Of a DNA stretch of 64,000 bases, positions 9,071 through 22,990 are shown piece by piece. Each line of letters begins with the position of its first letter. Position 1 is the first letter of the stretch. Position numbers and translations under genes: made by a program. Source of the DNA: Eremophila alpestris peregrina (lineage: Eukaryota; Chordata; Aves; Passeriformes; Alaudidae); NCBI GenBank assembly GCA_009792885.1, contig WMCF01000030.1, positions 5,802,119-5,866,118 on the forward strand, written 5' to 3'. The notes under the pieces are model-generated. The model made no database searches and had not been told where the DNA came from. It saw nothing but the letters and a program-made list of their open reading frames with translations.

Positions 9071-11640
9071 ACTGATACAAAGACTTCTAAAAGTCATGTA
9101 ATTCTTCCTGAAGGGTCAAGACAACAAACCTTTTTTTTCTTTGAAAAAAGAAAAAATTAGACATATTTTTATAGAAATTAGATATTAGGTACCTATAAAA
9201 TAAAGTAATTGAATAATAGGAATCTAAATGTATTTCATCACCCCTCCTCCAGCCTGCACTAATCTTTGTTCCATGATACTATTGTAAAGATTCTAAATAT
9301 ATGCATTTTTAAAGCAAGAAAAAAAGAAAAAACAAAGAAAACCCCTGTCAGGGAAAAAAAAAAAATAGAGGCTTGACATGTTTTTGGCATGGAACAATCT
9401 CTTCTTCAGCAGAAAAGAGATGCTTGTTTGAGGCCTGAAATGGCAATATTGTCTGGATGGGTGACAGGTATCTGATCTCATCAATTCATACTAGAAACAG
9501 GTGCATTACACCCCAGGATTTCTAATGTGCTACAGGGCTCTGTAATCCATAGAAGCTGCAGAAACAGCAACTTGTATCTGTCATAAGGCTGGGACTACCT
9601 GTCTCTCAAGCCAGAACTAGCTTTCTGAACATCAGCTGTACAGCTCTTTCTCTGAGGCTGTCCAAAATGGTACCTCCCCCTGACCCTCTTCCTAAACATT
9701 GCCTAAAAAAAGGCTATAAACTGCCACTTTACCAACTTGTGCAATTTCAGCCATATCTAGATACCATCTCCCCGGTCTGCTACAAAAGAGCATTGCAGCA
9801 GTCACTGCTAGGAGTTGTAAAAATCTTGTTTTGTAGATGTTTATTGTTTCCAGGTTAAAAACAAAATCATATCTGCAGAATGAAAAATGTAGCAGCGTCT
9901 GCAGAATAACAACATCTCACTTTGGGCTCAAAAAGTCCATGGTTTGCAAAATTTGAAGTGTGCTGAGGTCAGACTGAGGAAGAAACTGATGCTCTTTCTT
10001 TCTTATCTTTACTAGTCATCTGGTGTCAGTCACTGTCAGAGCCAAGACAACGAATTACATGGTCTTTTTGTTCTCTTTTGTAGGGACTTTTTTTTCCAGT
10101 CTTAAAAAGTCCCTTCCAGAAAATGTATTGAATTTGGAGATCCAACCCAAACCTGACAAGTTAAGATCAAGGTCTCAATTTTAAGGTTTGAATGCTTGCC
10201 TTAAGATATTTCTAAGAATTGAAGAGATAGTCAAAAGAAAAAAAAATAGAAGTAATAATTACTTCTATAAATAACTAATGCTTAAAACATTAAGTTTTAA
10301 AGGAATTTTTTCCTGGACTATTGACAATTAAACTCAAGGGTCAAAATAAACAGTGAGTTAGGTATCTCAACATCCATAGTGCTAGTTTACAGACCTATGG
10401 AATGATTTCATTCACATAAGTGTGGGATGTCCTGGATTATCCCACATGGCCTTCAGCTGCTGCTACTGGAACATGGGTCTTGTCCCTGCTTTGTTTCATA
10501 CATCCTATATCTGTGTAGATATCTTAGTCTAGCAACATTTGTAGTGATGCTGCACATCAAATTCTAGGCAAACACTTTAACATCCCAATCAAAAAAGTTA
10601 ATAAAGTTTATTTATTATTAGTTATTTATTATTATGCAGGCAGCCACAACTACTTTTTTATTGATATGAATAGATTACATGTCTATTATTTCTTTATAGG
10701 TCTTAATTAACCTACTGACTCTCTGATTTATATATATTTTTGAGAATTTAAAATGACTGATTTACCTGAAGACTCATGAATCTGCAATACAAAGCTGAAA
10801 ACGTGTGGTGGTCTTGGCCATATTAGTTATTTAAACATGGAAAACTAGTGGTATTTCCGACTTGATAAGTTGTTTAGGACAGCCTTACCAGAGAGGTGTG
10901 AAGGACAACAATCTTATTGGAAACATGCATCTCTCTACAACAGCAAGCCTAAGCACAAGAAGGATACTAAAAAGATGCTAAAACAGCATTAGATCATTAA
11001 ATAATCTGATAATTTAGGAAGAAAATTTGACATGGGCTGCCATTTCCTAAATATCAACATTGTTTCTGCTGTGTATGTGCTAAAGAAAGCCAACTGACCT
11101 CCAGCTGCCAGGCCAGAAAGGTTCTTACATGAACTGTGTCTTTCAGATATGCTACGGCATTCAGACAGCCCCAGTCACCTGCATTTAAACATCTGAAGTC
11201 CTCTGCTACCAATGTAGCACCAAGCATAATCATATTGTAGAATTCATATCAATATTAAACTGAAAAAGCATAAAAGGAAAAGATGTAAGTATTGAATTGA
11301 ATATGAAAACCTGAAAAGCACATTGCAAGCTAGGAAATCCCACCTTAACTTTTGAGAGGAAAAACCTCTGAGACAGTTATAAGTAAATTAATATTTAAAT
11401 AGATTTAGCAAGTGTACTACTGTCAAACAATTTAAAATCCTTATAGTGCTTAGATCAAATAATGTTGCTTGGCAACTTTTCCAATGGAAGAGGCTAGCAA
11501 ATAGAAACAAATGATATATGATCATAAAAGATGCCTGACAATACTGGGGCACATGAAGGAAAGATATACAGTAAAGGAGGAATCAGAAATCCTAAGGAGA
11601 AAGTCCCAGTGTGGTTTTGTGTGCAGTTTTGACTATTTAT
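9071..11640. other. Unique AT-rich sequence
   Basis: No gene or repeat family is recognised. A perfect 8-bp hairpin stem, TGTGGGAT/ATCCCACA, with a 10-nt loop lies at 10421-10446; nothing else marks it as an RNA gene. Confidence 0.6.
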
Positions 11641-11756
11641 TTAAAAAAACTAAACAAACAAACAAACAANAAAAAAAAAAAAAACCAAAAAAACAAAAAA
11701 GCAAAAAACCAAAAAACAAACTAAAATAAAACAAAAAAATGAACACAAATACACCT
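11641..11756 (+). repeat. A/C-rich low-complexity tract with one ambiguous base
   Basis: The tract is almost entirely A with scattered C, such as AAACAAACAAAC. It includes the only N in the window, at 11670, which suggests a read or assembly problem here. Confidence 0.9.
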
Positions 11757-14700
11757 TGGAAAAAATATAATGAAGGGATGTTATAATGACCAAAGCTCCA
11801 GACAAGTATTATACAAGAATAAGCTTGTGAGTAGCTTTACTTTCTTCTCTATTAAATAATCAGGGGAAAGAAAAGGCAATAGAGAAAATTGAACACTGCT
11901 TTCCAAAGAACAGCATAAACTCATTAGCAAATGACTGCAGATTGTCAGAAGAAGAAGTTTCATCTGGAAATTAGATGTGTTTTGCCAGTGAGGCTGAAGT
12001 TCCAAAAATAATCTCTAGCAGGATGAATGGTAGAAGAAGTTTCATTGTGACAATTTCAGAAAATTCTGAGTGCCAAGGAATTATATTCTTTTGCCCAACA
12101 ATGGCACAGACTGCTGCCTGGAGACCACAACTGATGACTAAGATGTTCATCTTAACTCCAAACTACTGTTTATAACATGATTCTATGCAAAATCTCAGCT
12201 GATTAGTGAGGAAATGCAAAGACAAATTTTGAAGAAAATTTTCTTTGTAAACAGTTGGGCAATGTCTACAAAAAGGCATTTAAGGCAAAATAAAGTAGGA
12301 TTTAGGGACTCTTCTCAACTTTTCAATTTCCTAAAGACTTGCACACATTTTGCTTTATCTGAAATGGGATAAGTTTGCCAAGGACTGGTTTCTTTAAAAA
12401 CTAAATTTCTTTAAAAAAAAAGAAAATCCAGAAACTCTTTACTTCAGGAGAGTCGTGCACACTTTGTTGTATGTTATGGGAATCTGGGCGTTCAAACATC
12501 TGTTCTTTTACTAGGGTTTCCAATCTCTGTACAGGGAGTAAACCCAAAAAGGACAAGGGAAAGACTTGCCCTTGACTACTACAGCTGTCTGTGAGGGAAG
12601 GAACTCTACTTCCATAAGAAATGATACAAATGAGCGTCTTCCAGCTTTTAAAATGAGTAAAAAGCCAGATTAACAGAACAAAGAACAAGAGCTGCCGGGT
12701 GTACTGTGGTCCTTATTCTACTTCTCCTTTCAATAAACCTTGTAGACTTCACTGGATTCCATTTCAGGTCCCAGATCATTACCAGACATTGCTATGTAAT
12801 TCTTCTCTGTATAGGACCTTGGCTTTCTAAAGTGTTCAGGGAGAGGAGAGAAAAATAACCAGTTAAACAATAAATTTCTCCTTAAACCAACATGAAGCAA
12901 TTTCCTACAAATTAATTTTATTAATGTTGCTTGTATTAGCACAAATTTCAGAGGATCTGTAGTGTCAGTTAAACTGAAATGATGGATCTTTCTGCAAAAG
13001 TAAATTGAAATAGTTCAAATTTCTTTCTGACGTCTAATGCTGAGCCAGATTTACAGTTTAGTTCTTATAGGTAGAATTTCAGCACCTCAAGAGGTCAAAA
13101 GACATAATTTATCTGGTTTTTATTGTTGATTTTATTAATAAAAACAGATTACTAAAACTTATAATACTACATATGTGGTCATTAAGCTGTTACTTTCAGA
13201 ATATTGCAAAATCCATGAAACTTGTATTTGGATTTGAATATTGTTGCCCATATATTAATTTGTATATGTTCACCCAACACTTAGATCAGAGGTTTTGGCA
13301 ATATCTATAGTATGTTGACATATAAGGATGACAAATTTTCTCTTTTCCCTTTTATTTAAGTAAAACAGGGGAGACTAAATCAGAAAGAACACATTAGAAG
13401 AAAAAAAAGTGTGATATAAAAATAACAACGAGTAACTACTGCTGTAGCCAGCAAATCATTTCCCACTGATTTGGGAATTCAAGGACACTCCAGCAGACAG
13501 TTTGATCATTTCAGAGTGTCTGCACATTTAGATGTTGTTATCATGTACAAACCTAAAGGTGCTTTTTCAGAGAAGTGTAGTACCATCTTTTTAGCAACAT
13601 TTGCTGACTTTAAATGATCCCACTTATAACCTGAAAGAAAAATACATAAGTGGTGCTGCAGGAAAGAGATCCCCATATACATTTCAGCATGTGTTTTTAA
13701 ATCCTCTGACTGAAACTCACAATCCTTTTACCAGCTTAGAACACTGATAGTAATTCTATTACCACTGCAATAGCCATCCCTCTCTAATTCTCTAGACACA
13801 ATTACTGTGCACCATGCAAGATGAATACAAATTAACAGAAGAAAAAACACCATAGAAAAGAGAAAATCAGTGTGGGATGTAATGTTCCTGCAGGGGATGC
13901 TCTTGCACTCTCAAGTTTAGCTGAATGAGCTTCCAGTTCCAGAAACAGCTGAAAAGGAACAGAAGGGGGAAGGGGGGGGAGGGTGTCATTAAAAAAAAAA
14001 AAAAAGTTAAAAAAAATAAACCCAAAACATCAAGCAATGTTCTGTATTTGATTTTTCTTCTGCCCTTGGTAATTCATACAGATACAATTAAAATTTTAAT
14101 TAACACTGTTATCTAGGGTAGGATTTTTTTCATTGCATGTAGCTATTCACAACTTTAAAGAAGGCATTCATTGATAGTATTTAGACAAAAATCCATTATT
14201 TTTCACTTTTTGGTCAGTAAGTGTTTCTATTTAAATATATGCTGAATTATAAGGGAATAAATTTCAAGTGCTTTTTTTTTTTCTTTAATAAAATTCCTGA
14301 TTTCTGCCACCTTTGCAAAAAAGTACATACACCATAAACAAACTTTAGCAATGGGCATAGAGGAAAATAGGGTGAAAACAAAAACAACAGCCTTTTATTT
14401 TTTTAACATAAAACTAGAGAAGCTGAGGACTTCAGCTGCAGTTTACCACCACCTCTGCTGGAAGCATATGGCATGATGACACCCAATTTTAGTTTCCACA
14501 GAAGAGAATTTAAAGGTGAACAATGCTACCTAATATTTCAGTTTGCAGAAACACAATGCTATGAAGGAGTTGGGAAAAATTATTGTTGATTTTTAGATGC
14601 TCCTTATTTTGCCTTACTCCTCATATAGCCTTTTTAATGGGAGGCTACCTTCCAATTTTCTCAGCTTTGGTAGAGTTTATAAATCTTAACATCCCACCAC

Positions 14701-15317
14701 GTTTTATAACTCTAAGAACGTCTGCCTGGCTCAGTGCAATGCAGATCTGTAATTTCATAGGGAAGAACTTACTCTACTGCTATGGAGAATTAAATAAGTT
14801 ATGTTTTTCATAATAGCTGTACCATTAAAAATCTTTATTTATTAAAAATAACCATCTCAAGACAGGAATTGAACTGCTCAACTTAGGTACTAAATTGGAC
14901 TTTTATTTTTATCTCTGCTGAGGTAAGCACCCAGGCTAGGAGAGAAAAACATTGTTGGAGGTTCTAGAGGTGGTTACCCTCTTCCTTCTCAGTCAGTGAT
15001 CTAGGCATTTGATTCATAAGTGTTGTTTTCCTAAGTGCTTTATTTTACATCTTATTTTTATGCTAATATTAAACAGACTCTATCCTGCCCTAAATACTCT
15101 TACTGCCTAACAAGGAGGCAACACATTTTCTCTCATTGTAAGAACATGAGATCTATCTAGAGGTCTGCCTAGACAGATCTACAGCTATGCTGAAGCTAGA
15201 TCCCTTCACCACCCTCTCATCTTACACTCAGTTTGATTTTTTATTTATTAGTTAAATAACCAAAAATCCAGATAATAAAATATCTCCAGGAGTGCCTGTC
15301 TGAAAGTATTATAGGGC
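11757..15317. other. Unique AT-rich sequence
   Basis: No gene or repeat family is recognised. Short A-rich and G-rich runs occur at 13965-14030. Confidence 0.6.
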
Positions 15318-15422
15318 TTTTGTGGGTTTTTTTAATTTTTAGTTTGTTGGGGTTTTGTTTGTTGTTGGTTTTTGTTTGTTTTTTTCCTACATTCTCTCTC
15401 TCTCTCTCTTTTTTTTTTTTTT
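15318..15422 (+). repeat. T/G-rich low-complexity tract ending in (CT)n
   Basis: A T/G-rich run (GTTTGTTGTTGG pattern) leads into about seven CT units and a poly(T). It is the reverse-strand equivalent of the A/C-rich tracts at 11641, 22351 and 39243. Confidence 0.85.
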
Positions 15423-18400
15423 CTCAAGGAGAAGAATGAAGATTGCTTTCCCCATTTCCAAAAGTTTTCTGTGAGCCAACTGCCATTAAAAAGGCAGTTC
15501 CAGCATCTCCAGCTTCAGCTAGCTTAGCTCTCAGGGAAAGAAAAACCATACACGACAACACAAAAAGTCTGGATAAAGTCATTCCAGGCCTCTTCCTACT
15601 AACAAAGAGGTACCTTGTATACCACTGGAGAAGTAAGTGCAGAGAGTAAATATACAGAATAGAAAGGTTCTTAGGCACAATCCTCTTTAGAATTTTCTCT
15701 TGGCTGTTTTTCTGACCTAGTGCTCAACATTGAGGCTGTTGTGAGTCTCTGTGTTGGTGACTAAATATTTCCAAGTAGGAGACTGAAGCATCCAAGGCCC
15801 CAAATGGACACTGAAGAACAGCAGAGTCACCCACACACCTACACCTTTCTTACCACATCAATCTCCAACCTTCTGCCTTCTTGCACTCAGCTCTGCTCTT
15901 CTGGCCATGCTATTCCTTTCCAGCTTTTATACATTCCTAACCAGGCTCAAAGAAAATGGTCAGAGGGGAAAATGAAGAAATTACTGTGCTTATTTCCACA
16001 TCAATTTCCAGATAATTTTCTCTAAAACTACACTTAAGCAGGCACAAGGATAAACAGAAAAATCTGTACAATTTGATTCTGGTTAGGCTCATAACACTGG
16101 TAAGAAGCCTTTCAAGAATCTAAAAATCTAAACAGTTTTTGAGTACTGTGCCTAAGGTTGTCCACAAAGCTTTTATGTACAACAGTTTTGCCCCTCTCTT
16201 ATGAATTAAATATCAAGTTTCATGATGATGAATTGGTCCTATTTTCCACCTTTCAAAGTCTGTTTTTCTGAATTTTCACCTTGTAGGATTAATTTTTTCT
16301 AATAACTTCTTTTTTTTTTTTTGTCTGAAGAGTAGATGACAAAATTTTTTATTAAGCTGAGGAGAAAGAAAATAATATTATTTTTTGCATTATGCAATTC
16401 TTTCCCTCCTTTTTCTTTTAAATAACCCTCTGGGTAGAATGGTCCAGGGTTGCAAAATGAAATTCAGTCTAAGAATAATTCTCACTAATATGAAGCTTTT
16501 TATTTGTTGCCTACAAAATTAGTTTATCACACTTTGGAATTAGTATCCTGATTACTTAAAATAGAATGATTCATATATTCTCACAATATCTGTTGGGATT
16601 TGTGGTTTCTTTTTTATTATTATTTTTACTGTAAATATCACAGAATGAAATGTCTTCTTAATTACAGAGAATTTTTTTTGGAGAAAAATATTTATGTGAG
16701 CATATTATATCCTAAAGTTAATAAAAGTAGACCCTTTAGGTATGAAAATTGCTTAAAAAAGTAATTTCATTTTGAAAAATTAATTTTCTAGGGCTTGTTT
16801 TGTTTTTTTTTTCCCTTCTAAATGCTGCTGAATAGCAACTTTCAAGTATTTGCAGCTTTTCAAATGAAAGTACAGGAATACCCACCTTAATGTGCATTAA
16901 TTGGGTTCTGAAGGTAAGCTTTTTTCAGTCTACATATATTCTCACCACCAAAGCTGGGACATTTTAATCACCTTTGCATATCTACACTGTTTGTGTTTAC
17001 CTCAGAGCTAATTCGTAACTTCATTTTTTAGCCAAGGAAGTAAAATGACATTTTAAAATTAGTTCATTTTATTTCATGGTAGATCACCACAAAATCTGAA
17101 CCTCTGAATTCTGTAGGGTAACATTTCTCTCTAGTGAGTTCAAAGGGAGTAAAATTAAGCTAAAAAGTAGATGTTCATGAGACGCTTGCTTAAGTCAAAT
17201 TATATCAACAAATACCTATAAAATTTGTATTTAACAAGGAACTGTATTCTATTCCCCAAGATCAGATAGTTGAAGGTCAGATAAAGTGAGATCCCTTGAA
17301 GCAGTTTAAAAGACAACTTCAGAGATTTGCATAAGTTCAAGCTGTACCATTAAAGGTATTATAGGGTATGCAAAATGGGACCAAAATTTGGAGATTGTTC
17401 AAACTAGCTGCAGTGAGTCTATTGATTTGATTAATTGGCATCTAATTTGACAATTAGTTATCTTCAGGAAAAATACCATATTTTTAGATAAGTCTTGACT
17501 AGGTGTCCTATAGGTTATAGGAAACCATGACTCTGCAATAATCTACTTAAAATCTTGGTAGCCAGCTGAAGGAATGTTTGCACAGTTCAAAAAATAGATT
17601 TTATATTCTGGTGAATTTACAAACAGTGCCTTAGGCACCAGTGCTAGTATGGTGCACAGTAGAGCAGCACAAGATTACTCTCAGTCATGTCCTCCTGGTC
17701 TTTTAGGCAATATTTCATGGTGTTTGAATGACTAGGAGTTTTAGATGAGACAGCCATGCAAGCTCAGCTGAAATTAGAGCATTGGTGAGCTAAAGTGGGA
17801 TAACATAGAGGACAATGCCTGGCTGGTGGAGTGGGAAGTAGTAGGGGGCAATGTGCAAGGGAAGTATTGCATGGAGCAGGCTTGGGCAAAGGCAAGAGAG
17901 ACTGACAGCCTGTCCTCTCATTTCTCATGTCCTTTTTAACCAAATTTCTACACATCCTAAGTCATAATTCTAATACCATTGCAGAATTCAAGTTTTCCAC
18001 ATGATTGCAATGGGATAGCGAGGGATCAGGGATGTCTTTGCTTGCATACCTAACACATTTAGTCATGATTTCCTTAGGTGGTTGAAAAACTTCTTTGAGA
18101 CAACAAAGTGACTTGAGACATGTGCTTTACTGAAGTACTATCTGTCTCCACAGAAAAGTGTTTGACTCTTATAAGAGTTCACAAGGTGGGACTTTCAGTC
18201 AGCCCTGAAGTTTCCCTCCAGGCAGACCCTGCTCTGAACAGATTCATTAATGGATGTTCTTTGAATGCTGGGGGAAGAATCTGTCTGTCCCAGGGACTTC
18301 TGAAAGTTGTTGCTGCTGCAGAACCAAGTAAAATGAGCACAGATTAAATATACGTAAATAGTCAGGAATCAACACATAGGACAGTCGGTGACAGTATTTA

Positions 18401-19279
18401 AGATATATTAATTAGGGTGTGAAGTATTTGGGATGTGGTGTGCAAGTAGTTTAAGCTAGTCAACATGAGCAAATCATGCATAGGCTGGAGCAGTCACAGT
18501 TGATATGAGCTGGTTAAAAGAACTCACCAGAGCAGCAGTTCAGAAAGTCTTGTCACTTAGTGATTCTTCAGTGTCAATACGTGATGAAGACAGCTGCCAT
18601 CACCAGCCAGACAGTGAATGACAGCCCTGTTCCAGAGATTGGAATCACCACAAATGGTACTTTTGTAAAAGATGCAATACATCCGTGTCATAGCAAACAC
18701 CCAATCCATGCCTTGCTGTGCAGCACCACCTCATTCTTGTAAGCAACTACACAAATTCAAAAGCATTGGCCCCACCCTGCAGCGAGTGAGGAGCTGCAAT
18801 AGCTTCACAGATGGCAAATGATTATAGGATGTCCATGGCAGAATTTGCCTCACAAAACTGTTCTTTTCCTGGCATGCAACCCCTGCCCCAATTTTTGCTT
18901 ACAGCATTGTATCCCTTAATAATGTCAACAACTTCCTCCCAGCCCTTGTCCCCATCACACTATCATGCCTTTACCACAAACCCAGCATTGTACAGTATAC
19001 TTTGATTGTAATGATGCCAAATTAATGTATCAAAGCTTCTCACAAAAGATTTTTCATCCTTCAGTTATCTCCCCTGAATTCACTTTTAAACAAATACTGC
19101 ACCCTGGTTACATTGCACAGTTTGACCCCAGATTGTGAAGAGAAAGCCAAAATGTACTCTAGCCCATATAATACACACTGGAAGCTTTCCCAAAATTCCC
19201 ATTACAAAATATAAATAGAGACGTGTTGTTTAGTCAGCTTTTACTGTTTGAGAACCACAGAATCTAAATGAAAATTCAC
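15423..19279. other. Unique sequence, nothing recognised
   Basis: No repeat family or gene is recognised. The interval 17760-18980 is somewhat less AT-rich but shows no exon signature. Confidence 0.55.
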
Positions 19280-19450
19280 TGGCAAGAACTGCATTTGGTG
19301 TTGTTTTCCTGTGGCAGCCCTTCATATTGTTATTATGGAGCAGGCACCTAATCTGCTTAGCTTTGATCCAGACTGTAAATTTGCTGCTCGATTGAATTCT
19401 GGGTTTAGTGCTGATGATACTTTGGGATCATGAGCATCAGAACGTGGCTG
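19280..19450. promoter_or_regulatory. Possible conserved non-coding element
   Basis: Non-repetitive, balanced sequence includes CTTTGATCC at 19361-19369, which resembles a TCF/LEF site. There is no evidence beyond texture. Confidence 0.2.
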
Positions 19451-20354
19451 CCAAGAACTGATGGGCTACATGGAGATATGAGAACAGTGAATGTCAGGAC
19501 AAGCTAAGATATGTAAATCAGTGATGTCATACCCCAAGAAAAAAAGAGGGAAAATAAGCTTTCATGAAGGAATTACTCAGATCAAGAGCACTTAAGGTTT
19601 GGAAGTGACTGCTGTGCTGACCCCTTCTTCTAATGTTTTTTTAAAATTCAGGCAATTCATTGTGTGTGTCTGGTTAAAGGAAAATATTTTTGAACCCAGA
19701 GAGACAAATAATTGTTTCATATAATAATATTTTCATTTGCAGCTGGTATCTGAGGTTAATTAAAGATAAATTAGAAAAAGCTGATACCTCCTTTCTTCCC
19801 ACTCCAATAGGTGTGAAGATTCTGTTTTAAAAAATGTTGGCATACAAAATACTTGAATTCTGCTGACACAAAATAAATTCACAAGTGGTGATTACTTCCA
19901 GTGTTATTTTTTTAATTATGTATTTTTCTAATTTTTCTGTTAAATTTCTCCCAACTTTAGTTTTATTAGACTAACACTTTTAGATGAATTACTAAATTAT
20001 TCAAATTTAGGCTGGTCCTAGCTGTGGAAGAAACAGAAAGTGACACTTTTCTAAACTTTGCCATCAATCTAACTAGTCAACAAGTTAGGTTTTAATAGTC
20101 AGCTAACATACATGTATTACTACTAAATGTATCTGTTCCACTATAGCAAAAACAATAAAACAAAATAAATTATGAGTTTGAGTTCCTTAAAACAGTACAT
20201 TATTTTTTCTCAATCTCAAGGATTAAGTGATCCTTGTGATTTTTAAACGTAAATCTGGGAAGCAATGCTAAGTTTTGCAGCACTGCAGTCATTTCAGAGC
20301 AAAGAGAACAAATAAGCAATCTTCCAATTCCTAGAGAGATCAGATGTTAGAGAA
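19451..20354. other. Unique AT-rich sequence, nothing recognised
   Basis: No gene, RNA or repeat family is seen. Confidence 0.6.
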
Positions 20355-20700
20355 GTCCTTGTAAAAAGTCCCTCTCTAGCTTTCTTGTAGATAACTTAAG
20401 GTACTGGAAGGTGCTGTAAGTTCTTCCTTCTTCTTTTCCCTTGTCTGGGTAACCCTGACTCTCTCTCAGCCTGACTGCACAGAAGTGTTCCAGCCCTCTG
20501 ATCATCTTCATGGCCCTCCTCTGCACTCACTCCAGCAGGTCCCCATCCTTCTTACTTTGGGGCCCCCAGAGGTGAGCCCAGTACTTCAGCTGGGATCTCA
20601 CAGGAGTGGAGTGAGACAATCACCTCCTTGGCTTGCTGCCCACGCCTCTTTTGATTCAGGATAAAATCAGCTGTCTGAGCTGCAAGCCCATAGTACAAGG
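20355..20700 (-). mobile_element. CR1 LINE fragment, 3' part of ORF2
   Basis: Read on the plus strand, this is the antisense of the avian CR1 3' region. Landmarks in order are CCTTGTAAAAAGTCCCTCTC, GGTACTGGAAGG, a CTCTCTCAGCCTG block, CCAGCCCTCTGATCATCTTC, ATGGCCCTCCTCTGCACTC, TTGGGGCCCCCAGAGG, CACGCCTCTTTTGATTCAGG and GAGCTGCAAGC. The order and spacing match the CR1 consensus as I recall it, with small deletions. The coding strand is minus and corresponds to the ORF2 C-terminal region. The extreme 3' UTR and terminal octamer repeats are absent on the left, so the fragment is truncated at both ends. It is non-functional. Confidence 0.88.
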
Positions 20701-22350
20701 AAGGACCAAACATTGGTCCTTCTCTTTTAGAAAGTCAAATAAATACATAAACAAAACATGTGACCCCAGAATTTGCAATATTCAATATAATAATTTGCAA
20801 TTATATCTCCTTATATTATATCTCACATAAAGCTTTAGTAGATTAAAGAGGGAAATGTTTCTTTAGCAGACTGTAAGCAAGTCAGAAAACCATTATTTAA
20901 CCTGTTTTAGGTTATTTGACTAACCCTATTTCACCTGCTTGTTTTGTCTTGCTTGAATAAAGTTTTTCTGTGACAGCAAGTTCTTTACCAAGTTGTCTAT
21001 GCTAAATCATAGGGTGTGGATTTTTAATCAGAGGATTGATATTTCATGCACATGTCCACGAGTGCATTAACAAAGTATTTTAAAGACTACATAAGTTTCA
21101 GCACAGTTATCTTGAAGCATTTTGATAAATTAGTCTCATTTCTGCACTTTTTGAGTAATGTAAATTGTTTAATTTTTTGAGCTTATGACTCAGTAAATTT
21201 GCATCCCATTGAAAAAATGAAGAAAACATATAAACTACAGTATGTTAGACAAATGCACAAGGACATAGTTGATGATGGTATTTTTTGTTGTCCTTTACCA
21301 GGAACTAGAATATTTGTGTCTCAGGTCCACTGTCTGTAGATTTAGCAAGGCTGACACTGGATGCTATCAATGACAAGCATATTAAAATTTTAATTTCCTA
21401 CAGTTTTATTTTTGTTTTCTTTCTACTTCTGAAAATGATTGTTTTGCTTTTTTTGTTTTTTAAGATGAAAAAAGTATAATAGCATCCTTTTTTCTATTCA
21501 TAAATCCTTTTAATTGATGCTCCAGAACTGGTCTGCCATTATGCATGCAGAGGGAATCAATTACGTAAATTCTATTAGCTACTAGAGAAAGAAGCTATTT
21601 TTATTTTGAATTTTTCATAGATGAAATAATTATTCATCTACATACACATAAATCAAGTTTTGAAGCTAGGTCTGTAGCTGTTCTTATCAGGACTTGTTTC
21701 TTTCATATTGCTTAATTTAACTAACTTTTGACAGTGATGTCTAAAGAGCTTGAAATATAACAATATTGTCCTTTCCCACAATGTTTTTCATAGTCAGATT
21801 AAAACCAGAAGAAGACAACTTCCTTTACCCTGCATGAATTTTCTTTTTTTCTTAGTCCTTTTATTCAATCTCCTTTCCTCTTAGCCTGTAGATGGAAAAC
21901 CTACAACGTGGGGAATGAATGTTGCGCAGAGCTTTATCCATATTTGGCTGTGATCAAATTTGTTTTACCATATTTTGTTTAACAGCACTGCACTCTGTGT
22001 TCATATATGCCCTTCCAAAGGTCTCTGAAGCCTTTTTTTAAGCAGCTTGAATCTATTTTTATGAGTGGGGGCTAAGACCACTTTCTTTTCACAAGGTTAG
22101 GTGTCAGAGACTTTTCATATGCATTTTATAAAGCAATTGATGTTTTTTGATATCACCCCTATGCTCCTTGTGATACCCTGTGGTTTTATCTCATCATAGA
22201 GGTTACAGGTATTGCCTGTGCAGAGGCAGGAGGTGAAACACCTGTGGGAGCAGGAGAACATGGCACTGTCTAGAAAATGGAACTGAAGAGGACATAGGGT
22301 AAAGAGTACCTTTACTCTGAGGGCTTATCCGTGATGACTTAAGATAGCCT
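20701..22350. other. Unique AT-rich sequence, nothing recognised
   Basis: No gene, RNA or repeat family is seen. Confidence 0.6.
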
Positions 22351-22459
22351 AAAATGAACAAAAAACAACTAACAAAACAAAAAACTGAACCAAACAGAAA
22401 ACCAAACAAAAAACCCCACAAACAAACAATCAAACAAAAAAATTACAAAAAAAAAAAAA
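22351..22459 (+). repeat. A/C-rich low-complexity tract
   Basis: Runs of A with isolated C (AAACAAAAAACC pattern) end in a poly(A) of 13 at 22447-22459. The reverse strand appears open for translation only because stop codons need bases that are rare here. Confidence 0.9.
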
Positions 22460-22859
22460 TCAGTAAAACTGTGATTAACTTAAAACCACAGAGATGGTGG
22501 CTGGTCTAGTGACCCAGCTTGCTTAATAGACCTGGTTTTGCCTCAATGTAGAGATTAGCACTAAAGCCTGGTGAAAGAAGTATAACTAAAACAATTTATC
22601 TTTTCTGTTTTGTTTTAAAACAAAATATTTTAAAAACAGATGTTAGATAATTTCAAAATAAATAGGTGAAGGGTTTCTCTATTATTTTATAGTAATATGT
22701 AACAGTAACACTTATTTATCGTCCTGTCAATATTACATCATACAGCATGTAGAGGTGCATGGACAAAATGTCAGTTTAATTTTTAATTGGCTTTTAGGTT
22801 ATCCTTATGGAATCTAGTTCACTTGCCTAATGAGGCTCATCACTTTACTCAGCTGAAAT

Positions 22860-22990
22860 GGATAGGATAGGATTAGGATAGGATAGGATTAGGATAGGAT
22901 AGGATTAGGATAGGATAGGATAGGATAGGATAGGATAGGATAGGATAGGATAGGATAGGATAGGATAGGATAGGATAGGATAGGATAGGA
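22860..22990 (+). repeat. (GGATA)n minisatellite with a 16-bp higher-order unit
   Basis: The array opens with three exact copies of GGATAGGATAGGATTA (22860-22907) and continues as about 16.6 pure GGATA units to 22990. The complementary strand encodes a spurious Ser-Tyr-Pro-Ile-Leu repeat. Confidence 0.97.

Noticed and set aside
10421..10446. Hairpin as a microRNA precursor
   Set aside because: The stem is only 8 bp and does not extend; a precursor needs a stem of about 25-30 bp.
22860..22990. Interstitial telomeric repeat
   Set aside because: The units are GGATA and GGATTA, not TTAGGG; no true telomere unit is present.
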